From contig CAZLKT010000010.1 in NCBI GenBank assembly GCA_964560205.1, forward strand, positions 1 through 32,705: 32,705 nucleotides of DNA. Reading direction: 5' to 3'. Below the pieces are notes generated by a model that was not told the origin of the DNA, searched no databases, and saw only the letters and a list, made by a program, of their open reading frames with translations. Below, piece after piece: positions 16,948 to 23,135 of this stretch. Origin of the DNA: CAZLKT01 sp964560205. Lineage in GTDB: Bacteria > Pseudomonadota > Alphaproteobacteria > Holosporales > Holosporaceae. Each line of letters opens with the position of its first letter. Position 1 is the first letter of the stretch. The position numbers were made by a program, and so were the translations under genes.

Positions 16948-17463
16948 TTATAAATCTAGTTCCATCACTGTTAATGGATGAGATTCCACTTCATCTGTGG
17001 ATTCCAATCCAAGACGTTTATAGTACTCCTGGGGGTTGAACTCATCCATACCAATGGATTTCCACCCAAGACGTTTATAATATTCTGAGGTGATGGGATG
17101 AGCAAATAAGTATAGCTTTTGAAATCCAAGCTCCTGTGTTTTTGAAATTGCTGCATGAGTAAGCATTTTTCCAATTCCTTGTTTTTGGTATTGTGGGTCC
17201 ACCACAAGTGCGCAAAGCCATGGTGTGAGGTCCGGACGAATGCCATCATTTTCACGCAAAGAGCACATACCCACCGGTATATCTCCATGGAGTGCCACAA
17301 GGGTGAGTGGTAAATCTTTTTCATTGAGATGAGTCTCAAATCTTGCAATAATACGTTCCATTGGAAGAGCAGGAAGCCAAAATTTCCCCAAAAGCTTATG
17401 CCAAATGGCGGCAAGTGCGGGGATAGCATGTGGATGGTTTTTGAGGAGATCAATGTGGATCAT
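16948..17463 (-). CDS. GNAT-family N-acetyltransferase, copy A, with internal 3' repeat
   Basis: A GNAT acetyltransferase (171 aa) with the acetyl-CoA pyrophosphate-binding motif VVDPQYQKQGIGKML (88-101). The upstream beta-strand contains VALHGDIPVGMCSLREND and the end has the EYYKRLGW motif. The substrate is unknown. The start is ATG 17463, preceded by GGAGG with good spacing, and the longer frame to 17538 lacks this support. The gene is a tandem duplicate of the one at 17535-18002 (start-to-start distance 539 bp). Near the C-terminus a 57-bp segment is repeated, giving EYYKRLG twice (residues 127 and 146), so this copy is about 16 residues longer than its sister. Whether the repeat disturbs the fold is open. 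Confidence 0.85.
   Translation of the reverse strand: MIHIDLLKNHPHAIPALAAIWHKLLGKFWLPALPMERIIARFETHLNEKDLPLTLVALHGDIPVGMCSLRENDGIRPDLTPWLCALVVDPQYQKQGIGKMLTHAAISKTQELGFQKLYLFAHPITSEYYKRLGWKSIGMDEFNPQEYYKRLGLESTDEVESHPLTVMELDL
16972..17085 (-). repeat. Internal 57-bp tandem repeat in GNAT copy A
   Basis: Two adjacent in-frame units (17085-17029 and 17028-16972) each begin with codons for EYYKRLG. The sister gene at 17535-18002 has only one such unit. The simplest reading is a recent slippage or unequal crossover event within copy A. Confidence 0.7.
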
Positions 17464-17534
17464 AATATCCTCCGTTATTGTGAGTGATGTGCCTTTTTCG
17501 GGCATATTTCCTATCTTATGGTTTTTTTTCTGTA

Positions 17535-18002
17535 TCATATATCTCTTTCCATCACTGTTACTGGATGAGATTTCACTTCATCTGTATCTATGGCTATCCA
17601 TCCAAGATGTTTATAGTACCCTAAGAGGTCGGGATCGAAAGTAAATAAATATAGTTTTTGGAAGCCAAGTTCTTGTGCTTTTGATATCATTGCATCCATA
17701 AGCATTTTGCCGATTCCTTGTTTTTGGTATTGTGGGTCCACCACAAGTGAACCAAACCACGGTGTGAGGTCTGGACGAATGCCGTCATTTTCACGCAAAG
17801 AGCACATACCCACCGGTATATCGCCATGGAGTGCCACAAGGGTGATGGGGAGTTTTGTATCATTGAGGTGATTCTCAAATCTTGCAACAATACTTTCCAT
17901 GGGAACATCACGAACCCAAATTTCCCCCAAAACCTTATGCCAAATGGCGGCAAGTGCGGGGATAGCATGTGGATGATTTTTGAGGAGATCAATGTGGATC
18001 AT
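17535..18002 (-). CDS. GNAT-family N-acetyltransferase, copy B
   Basis: The sister copy (155 aa) has the same acetyl-CoA motif (VVDPQYQKQGIGKML) and the normal GNAT C-terminus LGYYKHLGWIAIDTDEVKS, without the extra repeat of copy A. The start is ATG 18002 behind GGAGA. The frame stays open to 18062 but without a better ribosome site. Differences from copy A cluster in the segment after WHK and around the C-terminal helix (FTFDPDLLGYYK against FAHPITSEYYK), which could reflect divergence in substrate. The substrate is unknown. The region 18003-18144 holds only an AT-rich intergenic stretch. Confidence 0.87.
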   Translation of the reverse strand: MIHIDLLKNHPHAIPALAAIWHKVLGEIWVRDVPMESIVARFENHLNDTKLPITLVALHGDIPVGMCSLRENDGIRPDLTPWFGSLVVDPQYQKQGIGKMLMDAMISKAQELGFQKLYLFTFDPDLLGYYKHLGWIAIDTDEVKSHPVTVMERDI

Positions 18003-18144
18003 GGTATTCTCCGTTATTGTGAGTGATGGATAGTCATTGTCCCTTCTTGAGGGATATATCATATTTTATATTTTTTTTGTATTCTGCGGAAAGACATGCG
18101 TACGCTTTCTAACCAAAGTTATGATTCAAATGTAGGTACCAAAA

Positions 18145-18981
18145 ATGTCACTTCAGAAGATAATTCAATTCAATAGGGATAATTTTTGCTTCAAAGCTTC
18201 TGTTGATGGCAGTGGGCCAGTTTGTATTGTTATTGGTAGCCATAAATATTATCCACGCACTTTTTCTCAAAAACTAAAATCAAAATTACAGCTGGTGTGC
18301 GCTGATACACGGGGGTTTGTTCCTGTGTCACCACATCATACGGAAAGTGACTTCACAATTGATAAAATCGTCCAGGATATTGAAGCACTGCGCGTATCTT
18401 TGGGTGCCGATAAAATTATCCTCATGGGACACTCCATTCATGCTTTTATGGCAATGGAGTATGCACGTAGGTTTCCAGATAAGGTCAGCCATCTTGTTTT
18501 AATTGCCCCCAGTCCTATTACAGGGCCACAACTTTATACGGAAGCAGATCGATATTTTGAAGAATCTGTTTGCCCGCAAAGGAAAGCTGCATGTGCCACA
18601 AGTATGCGAAAATTTGTTGAAAGTGGAGATCACTCATTGATGGCGCGTCTTTTATCTTTTGGCCCAAGGCTGTGGTATGACGAAAATTTCGATGCATCGA
18701 AACTTTGGGAAGGTGTAGAGGTTCACTCTATGGGAGAAGGAATTATATGGGGTTCTATGTTTGGAACTTTTGATATGGCCAGTGCTCTCAAAGCTATTCA
18801 ATTCCCAATTTTTCTTGCCCTTGGAAGGTACGATTACTTCAATCCGCCACATGTATGGGAAAAATATCGTGACCATGCATCAGATCTCACCGTCCGTATT
18901 TTTGAAAAAAGTGGCCATACTCCGCAACTCGAAGAGCCTGACAATTTTGATGAGGAGATGATGATGTGGTTGGAGAGGTAA
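18145..18981 (+). CDS. Alpha/beta hydrolase
   Basis: A 278-residue alpha/beta-hydrolase-fold protein. The nucleophile elbow is GHSIHA, the acid is probably Asp in LGRYDYFNPP, and the catalytic His is in KSGHTPQLEEPDNFD, a pattern shared with proline iminopeptidases and epoxide-hydrolase-like enzymes. The usual HG oxyanion motif after strand 3 is replaced by VIGSHKYYPRTF, so substrate handling may differ. A cap region (about 130-200) follows the nucleophile. The substrate cannot be assigned. It stands alone between the divergent GNAT pair and the convergent alkD gene. It is not linked to the biotin operon, but it is a second candidate if the compact esterase there proved inactive. Confidence 0.85.
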   Translation: MSLQKIIQFNRDNFCFKASVDGSGPVCIVIGSHKYYPRTFSQKLKSKLQLVCADTRGFVPVSPHHTESDFTIDKIVQDIEALRVSLGADKIILMGHSIHAFMAMEYARRFPDKVSHLVLIAPSPITGPQLYTEADRYFEESVCPQRKAACATSMRKFVESGDHSLMARLLSFGPRLWYDENFDASKLWEGVEVHSMGEGIIWGSMFGTFDMASALKAIQFPIFLALGRYDYFNPPHVWEKYRDHASDLTVRIFEKSGHTPQLEEPDNFDEEMMMWLER

Positions 18982-18996
18982 ATTTAAATCATATTA

Positions 18997-19713
18997 TCAA
19001 GAAGATGTTACGGCCGAATGTGTGACAAGTGCTTTTTGTTCTTGAGAGAGTCTTTCCATGGCATACCTCACCATGGTTCTTGGCATGTGATGTGCGTGAT
19101 CTGAAAGGAACGATAGTAATCGTGTTTCATCTTTTTTTCCAGCTTCGCGGAGCATCCATCCCACTGCTTTGTGCATCAAATGATGTGGGTCCCTTTGCAG
19201 GCGTACTGCTAGTCGAAAGGTCCAGTCCAGTGCAGATTTTCGGATAAAATACCAGGTGGCTACCATGGCAATTCTGCGTTCCCAGAGGTTATGGGAGTCT
19301 GCCAATTCCTCCAGTACAGCACAATCTCTTTCAAAAAGATGGGCCCCCATAATGAGGTGGGCGGAACTGTCCACAAGGTTCCAGTTACTGACATGGTTTA
19401 AGTGAGATCTGTAGAAATTATATATGTCGTTCTTCTGGGGAGCAGAGGCTTTCCTGTAGCGTTGGGTAAGGATGACAAGGGCTAAAAACCGTTCTTCGTT
19501 GAAGGGACTTTGTATGAAAAATTGGAGATCCTCCAACGGCAGAGAGACAAACTCCTGTGCAATTTTCCGGAGGGTGGGGACTCGTATTCCAAGAAAGCGA
19601 TCATGGTGAGCATATTCTCCTGGGCCTGTCTGAAAGAATGCTGATACTCGTTCTGGGGTGGAGTCCACTGATGCATGAAGAACATTTTTTATCTTTTGAA
19701 GGGTATCAGACAT
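18997..19713 (-). CDS. AlkD-like DNA alkylation repair protein
   Basis: A helical HEAT-repeat glycosylase-family protein (238 aa) of the AlkC/AlkD type, which removes N3- and N7-alkylated bases. Family motifs include HDRFLGIRVPTLRKIAQEF, FNEERFLALVIL, SNWNLVDSSAHLIMGAHL, LWERRIAMVATWYFIRK and HKAVGWMLREAGK. I choose ATG 19713 (MSDTLQKI). The frame is open to 19761, but that extension matches the 3' end of the ogt gene read in another frame, so it is residual sequence. The start overlaps the stop of a 27-codon ORF by 8 nt. It is the last gene of the ogt operon, which fits a shared role in alkylation damage. Confidence 0.9.
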   Translation of the reverse strand: MSDTLQKIKNVLHASVDSTPERVSAFFQTGPGEYAHHDRFLGIRVPTLRKIAQEFVSLPLEDLQFFIQSPFNEERFLALVILTQRYRKASAPQKNDIYNFYRSHLNHVSNWNLVDSSAHLIMGAHLFERDCAVLEELADSHNLWERRIAMVATWYFIRKSALDWTFRLAVRLQRDPHHLMHKAVGWMLREAGKKDETRLLSFLSDHAHHMPRTMVRYAMERLSQEQKALVTHSAVTSS

Positions 19714-19759
19714 GATGGCTCTCGTGGTTAAGAAGCTGTTTTTTTTGTGCAACACTGCC
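19702..19759 (-). repeat. Junction repeat, copy 1 (alkD side)
   Basis: This segment aligns with 20683-20769: the reverse strand shares a CAT-GTC-TGA stop/start overlap followed by ACC-TTCA bases, and upstream an AAAAAAA-rich stretch and CCACGAG. Copy 1 lacks 24 nt (8 codons) present in copy 2. Estimated identity by eye is about 80% outside the gap. It reads in one frame as the tail of an Ogt protein (QKKQLLNHE against RKKWLLDHE). Confidence 0.65.
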
Positions 19760-19789
19760 ATGAATATCTGAGAGGATTATTTTACTCAT
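19706..19789 (-). pseudogene. 27-codon ORF with Ogt-like tail, probable remnant
   Basis: Starting inside the cutA stop (ATGAGTAA, 8-nt overlap) and ending inside the alkD start (ATGTCTGA, 8-nt overlap) is an ORF of 27 codons. Its second half (AQKKQLLNHES...HV) mirrors the true Ogt C-terminus (TRKKWLLDHEQ...HV). Its first half (MSKIILSDIHGS) resembles the N-terminus of metallophosphoesterases, which may be chance. It is most likely a leftover of recombination that keeps translational coupling from cutA to alkD. It could still be translated as a short peptide. Confidence 0.5.
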
Positions 19790-20108
19790 GATATTCAGTA
19801 CAGTTATTTATATAATTGAAGAATTTCTCAGATGACTCCGGAGTACATTTTAAAATTGCCGGTATATCGTATGGATGATTTTCCATGATAAGTTGCTCTA
19901 ATGGGTACATCATTTCTACGGTTGTTTTAAATATAATATAGCATTCAGTGTTTTGCTCTATTTTACCATGCCATAAATACATTGATGTGCCGTGAGGTAT
20001 AATATTAACGCAAGATGCTACTTTATTGACAAGTGCAAGAGTGGCTAACTGCTCTGCCTCTTCTCTTGTGCCGACAGTGGTGTATAAAAGTGCAATCTTT
20101 CTACTCAT
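19782..20108 (-). CDS. cutA: CutA-like divalent-cation tolerance protein
   Basis: A 108-residue member of the CutA family, trimeric ferredoxin-like proteins linked to copper and other metal tolerance with an unsettled mechanism. Motifs: LLYTTVGTREEAEQLA, then KVASCVNIIPHGTSMYLWHGKI, and HPYDIPAIL near the C-terminus, all in the expected order. Its start overlaps the kinase stop by 8 nt (ATGAGTAG) and its stop overlaps the next ORF by 8 nt. It sits between a kinase and the ogt-like remnant inside an otherwise DNA-repair operon, so it looks like a passenger of the same insertion. Confidence 0.9.
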   Translation of the reverse strand: MSRKIALLYTTVGTREEAEQLATLALVNKVASCVNIIPHGTSMYLWHGKIEQNTECYIIFKTTVEMMYPLEQLIMENHPYDIPAILKCTPESSEKFFNYINNCTEYHE

Positions 20109-20694
20109 TTTTTAAGCTGGAAATATGGTCCATGATGATATCGGCTACTTCTTCGGAGTGCAAGTTGCTTATCTCTATTTCCCGTAGATTAGGATGCGTG
20201 ATAGGAAGGAGGGGGGTGGTGTCATAGACATCTTGTGGATCAATAGACTTCCATCTTTCCCGTCTTGTGTGGTTTGTGATGCGCTTTGCATGCTCCTCTT
20301 GGCTACATATAAGTCGTATGGGCACAAAAAGCGAGGTCCTTTTTTCTGCCATATCTTTTACCTGTTCATATAATTTTCTGTCACCTTCATCGTCATAAAG
20401 ATTATTGGTGAGCACATAATTATTGTGCGGTATTTTCGTGAGAAAATCGAAAACCTCCGTTCTGATGCGTGCTATAGCATCCCAGGCAAAATCAGGTATT
20501 TTAGCGTATCCATTATATTGTAATAGCTCAAAAATAGGATTATTCATGAGCTGATTATCGCATATGATAAAACCATGCTTTGCAGCCAGCTCCTTGGCGA
20601 TGGTGTATTTCCCTACCCCAGGTTTTCCCGTGAGATAGATGATGGTTGTGGCATGGCTTAAGTTTACAGAGTAACGGTGAACGGTGTCAGACAT
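20101..20694 (-). CDS. P-loop kinase-like protein of unknown substrate
   Basis: A 197-residue P-loop NTPase with Walker A GKPGVGKYT at 23-31 after a hydrophobic strand (TTIIYLTG). It has an adenylate/shikimate-kinase-like layout: a helix AKELAAKHGFIICDNQLMNN, then RIRTEVFDFL, a strand NNYVLTNNL, and a C-terminal lid with many Arg (RITNHTRRERWKS). The substrate is unknown. Nucleotide or small-molecule kinases and toxin-like kinases remain possible. The start ATG 20694 overlaps the ogt stop by 8 nt, and the frame upstream to 20862 is the ogt 3' end in another frame. Confidence 0.75.
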   Translation of the reverse strand: MSDTVHRYSVNLSHATTIIYLTGKPGVGKYTIAKELAAKHGFIICDNQLMNNPIFELLQYNGYAKIPDFAWDAIARIRTEVFDFLTKIPHNNYVLTNNLYDDEGDRKLYEQVKDMAEKRTSLFVPIRLICSQEEHAKRITNHTRRERWKSIDPQDVYDTTPLLPITHPNLREIEISNLHSEEVADIIMDHISSLKNE

Positions 20695-20769
20695 GCTGGC
20701 TCTTGGGATGACAGCTTGCATGCCTCTGCTCGTGGTCAAGGAGCCATTTTTTTCGTGTAACACCACCAC
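20683..20769 (-). repeat. Junction repeat, copy 2 (ogt/kinase side)
   Basis: Partner of 19702-19759. It covers the last codons of ogt and the first of the kinase. Both repeats end in the same overlap ATGTCTGA(C/T)ACC, so both downstream proteins begin MSDT. The two copies lie in direct orientation and bracket exactly the kinase and cutA genes. Confidence 0.65.
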
Positions 20770-21274
20770 CATATCCACCCAAAGCTCCGTTGTTCTGAAC
20801 AATGCGATGACACGGGAGAATGATGGCGAGACTGTTGGCTCCATTGGCATTGGCCACCGCACGATGGGCCATGGGATGTCCTATGGCGTGGGCCTGAGCC
20901 ATATAACTACGAACGTGACCGTAGGGAGTACGAAGAAGCTCCTCCCATGCACATTTCTGAAAAGATGTGCCACGGAGGTGGTACGGTGTGTGAAACTCCC
21001 TGAGATTTCCATGAAAATATGCAGCCAGCTCCTGAGTGATGGAGGCGATGATTGCATTGTTTTCCGGGAGAATGGTGGACTGGGTCTGCAGCTGAAGCTG
21101 CTTCATCTTATGCTCTAATCGTGGCTGGTCTGTAAACTCTAAAAGATAAAGGCCATGGTCATCTGCGACAGCCACCATGGGCCCAAGCTCTGTTCCAATC
21201 TGTGCTTTTATGAGGGTACCCCGCTCTTTGTGGGGATAACGGCTCAAACTTGTTGTGGAATGTGTGTGATGCAT
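20687..21274 (-). CDS. ogt: Methylated-DNA--protein-cysteine methyltransferase
   Basis: Ogt moves O6-alkyl groups from guanine to its own cysteine, a suicide repair reaction. The acceptor Cys155 lies in LPCHRIV, preceded by the Arg-finger/helix region RTPYGHVRSYMAQAHAIG and RAVANANGANS. The tail NGALGGYGGGVTRKKWLLDHE is typical. The N-terminal ribonuclease-like domain is short. At 195 aa the length is normal. The start is ATG 21274, with a purine-rich GAGAGGG just upstream. It opens the operon and is preceded by a strong promoter. Its stop is embedded in the kinase start. Confidence 0.95.
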   Translation of the reverse strand: MHHTHSTTSLSRYPHKERGTLIKAQIGTELGPMVAVADDHGLYLLEFTDQPRLEHKMKQLQLQTQSTILPENNAIIASITQELAAYFHGNLREFHTPYHLRGTSFQKCAWEELLRTPYGHVRSYMAQAHAIGHPMAHRAVANANGANSLAIILPCHRIVQNNGALGGYGGGVTRKKWLLDHEQRHASCHPKSQHV

Positions 21275-21303
21275 GCCCTCTCTCTTCTCCTCTTTTGCAT
21301 GGG

Positions 21304-21332
21304 ATTGTAAAGGCGTAGGTGGAGTGTGTCAA
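21304..21332 (-). promoter_or_regulatory. Sigma70-type promoter for the ogt operon
   Basis: On the reverse strand TTGACA (21332-21327), 17-nt spacer, TACAAT (21309-21304). Transcription would begin near 21297, about 23 nt before the ogt ATG. It can drive ogt, kinase, cutA, the small ORF and alkD, since all overlap. Confidence 0.8.
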
Positions 21333-21356
21333 ATAACGAGAGACAACCCACCGTGC

Positions 21357-22586
21357 TTAGGAATTTGCTGACGGTTGCGGGCCAGATGCATTGTGATGAT
21401 CATCCAATGCCTTTTGTATGATAAGAAATGCAGGATATGTGGGTTTGCGATCTAATTGAGGTTTTTCACCACGGTCCACAGCTTCCCAATAACTTAAGGG
21501 TAATTTTTGAGGTCCAAGCTCGTAATCCATTCCATCCCACGTATCTTCTCGAAAGGCATAAAAGGCAAAATGCCACCCCTCTTCATGAAAAATTGCAATA
21601 AGATCGTCAAAATATTTTTCTAATCCGGGGGATGCACGATGCCCACCGAATTCGCCAACTAATATTTTATTGCTTTCTATATTGTGAGTTTTTTGAAAGT
21701 GAATAACAGCTGACAGATATTCTCTGAGAGCTTTTTTGTTCCATTGCTTTCCATCGATTACGCAGGGATATTGGTATGTACCTCTGTTTGTTTTATGGTT
21801 TGTGTATTCATAAGGCTCATACATATGAAAGGAGTACAAAACATTGTGATCTTCCTGAGGTATGAGGGACACAAATGTTTTCGCATCAGCATGGGAAGAA
21901 CTGTCAAGAATAATGGGCGTGTCTTTGTCAGCCAGCCTTATATGCTTTATGATGCGGCTATACAAGGCATAAAGCATCTTTTGTACCTCTTCGTGATGTG
22001 CTGTGCTTATGTGCTCTTCTTCAGATAAAAAAAGTCTTTCAGGAAAAGGCTCATTAAGGAGATTGTACCCTACGATGGCAGGATGGTCCTTTAATGCTGT
22101 GGCTAAATCTTGCCAAAAGAGAGCAGCTTGCTCCTGATACTTCTCATCTTTCCATATCCTGAGATCCTTTTTACCGTTATTATTTTGCTTCCAGCGCGAT
22201 CCCGGAAGGCTGAGCATAGTGATGACCACAGGCATTTTTTCTTGGTAACATATATCCAAGATTTTTTTGAGCTGGTCGAGATCTTCTTTATTGAACTGAT
22301 GATAGTCATCAGCATTTCCTATGAGAAAATCACGATCTACGCTTATAAATTTATCAGGTGCTAATCTTATGAATTGTATCCCATATTTTTTAGCTGCTTT
22401 TATATCCTCTGGCGTGACATGACGATTAAAGATATTTGCACCCTTTTTTTGTACGTTCCAAAAATCTCTTTTCTGAAGAGAGGAAGAAAAGGAAGTGCTG
22501 CTCAAGGTGGCAATGACTACTATGCACAATGACATGAGTTTTTTTATATGCGTGAGATGGTTTTTTAAATTTTCGATTTTACTCAT
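21357..22586 (-). CDS. Secreted glycoside hydrolase family 5 cellulase-like enzyme
   Basis: A 409-residue GH5-type (beta/alpha)8 hydrolase. After a signal-peptide or membrane-anchor stretch (LMSLCIVVIATLSSTSFSSS, 18-37) come KKGANIFNRHV and GIQFIRLAPDKF. The acid/base motif is YNLLNEP (Glu179), followed by the conserved FHMYEPYEYTN. The nucleophile lies in LVGEFGG (Glu312) and the family's final strand is FAFYAFREDTWDG. Both catalytic glutamates are present, so activity on beta-1,4-glucan or a similar glucan is plausible. The start is ATG 22586 behind GGAGG at ideal spacing. It is divergent from trpR with 245 bp between starts. In an intracellular bacterium it could act on a host cell wall or cyst, but this is inference. 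Confidence 0.9.
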   Translation of the reverse strand: MSKIENLKNHLTHIKKLMSLCIVVIATLSSTSFSSSLQKRDFWNVQKKGANIFNRHVTPEDIKAAKKYGIQFIRLAPDKFISVDRDFLIGNADDYHQFNKEDLDQLKKILDICYQEKMPVVITMLSLPGSRWKQNNNGKKDLRIWKDEKYQEQAALFWQDLATALKDHPAIVGYNLLNEPFPERLFLSEEEHISTAHHEEVQKMLYALYSRIIKHIRLADKDTPIILDSSSHADAKTFVSLIPQEDHNVLYSFHMYEPYEYTNHKTNRGTYQYPCVIDGKQWNKKALREYLSAVIHFQKTHNIESNKILVGEFGGHRASPGLEKYFDDLIAIFHEEGWHFAFYAFREDTWDGMDYELGPQKLPLSYWEAVDRGEKPQLDRKPTYPAFLIIQKALDDHHNASGPQPSANS

Positions 22587-22770
22587 ACAAGACCTCCTAT
22601 AGAACACTCCGATTTCTATGGTTAGCTATCCATGACCTCCGTGAACATAACACTTTTCTCATGAAAATGCGAGGTAACTCTGCTTTTCGTCTCTTGATTT
22701 GCATCGCTTTCTCCGTTGTGAATGAACTTTTGCTCCCCTATGTCACATTCTCTCAAAACTAAATATGCTC

Positions 22771-22799
22771 TTGACTCCTTATAAATTTTGTACTACCAT
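22771..22799 (+). promoter_or_regulatory. Promoter of the trpR-trpXYZ operon
   Basis: TTGACT (22771-22776), 17-nt spacer, TACCAT (22794-22799). The -35 is one base from consensus and the -10 is weaker. The -10 lies inside the palindrome at 22789-22808, so a bound repressor would block RNA polymerase. Confidence 0.6.
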
Positions 22800-22808
22800 A
22801 GTAGTACA
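22789..22808 (+). promoter_or_regulatory. TrpR-type operator
   Basis: TGTACTACCATAGTAGTACA is a perfect 8-bp inverted repeat around 4 central bases. It carries the half-sites GTACT and AGTAC separated by 8 bp, the same geometry as the E. coli trp operator (GTACT-8-AGTAC). It covers the -10 region of the promoter and lies 24 bp before the trpR ATG, so trpR and the transporter should be autorepressed when tryptophan is plentiful. Confidence 0.8.
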
Positions 22809-22831
22809 GTAACTAGATAGTGGAGGAAGAC

Positions 22832-23134
22832 ATGAGAGATGGTCATCATAAAAGCGTGAAAGCCTTATGTCAGGCGTTTCTCTTGCTTGAAACAGAAGAG
22901 GAGGCTTTTCATTTTTTAAAAGATTTGTGCACGCCCGCTGAACTGACTGCTTTGGCGGAGCGTTGGATTATATCCCAGGCTTTATATGATGGTTTATCTT
23001 ATCGAGACATTCATACGAAGGTTGGAGCAAGTCTCACAACCATAGGAAGGGTGGCACGATTTTTAAAAGATGAGCCATATGGTGGATATGCCACCTTATT
23101 ACAAAAATTAGAAAACAAAAAACCGGAGGTGTGA
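22832..23134 (+). CDS. trpR: TrpR-family transcriptional repressor
   Basis: A 100-residue all-helical protein of the TrpR/YerC family. The family core TPAELTALAERWIISQALYDG is followed by the helix-turn-helix LSYRDIHTKVGASLTTIGRVARFL, which aligns with the DNA-reading helix of E. coli TrpR. TrpR binds operator DNA only with L-tryptophan bound. The start is ATG 22832 behind GGAGGA. A GTG at 22820 in the same frame has no such site. A TrpR-like operator precedes the gene and three tryptophan-type ABC transporter genes follow, which supports true TrpR rather than a generic YerC paralogue. Confidence 0.9.
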   Translation: MRDGHHKSVKALCQAFLLLETEEEAFHFLKDLCTPAELTALAERWIISQALYDGLSYRDIHTKVGASLTTIGRVARFLKDEPYGGYATLLQKLENKKPEV

Positions 23135-23135
23135 C

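Larger units (their letters stand above)
16948..18028 (-). repeat. Tandem duplication of a 539-bp GNAT gene unit
   Basis: The two neighbouring GNAT genes share long near-identical stretches in protein and DNA. Examples are IHIDLLKNHPHAIPALAAIW, then VALHGDIPVGMCSLRENDGI and DPQYQKQGIGKML. Similarity continues upstream of both start codons (to 17489 and 18028, exactly 539 bp apart) and down to the stop codons. This places the duplication end points outside the coding region. Confidence 0.85.

Noticed and set aside
19714..19761. N-terminal extension of AlkD to 19761
   Set aside because: The added residues are the repeated ogt tail read in another frame. The true start is ATG 19713.
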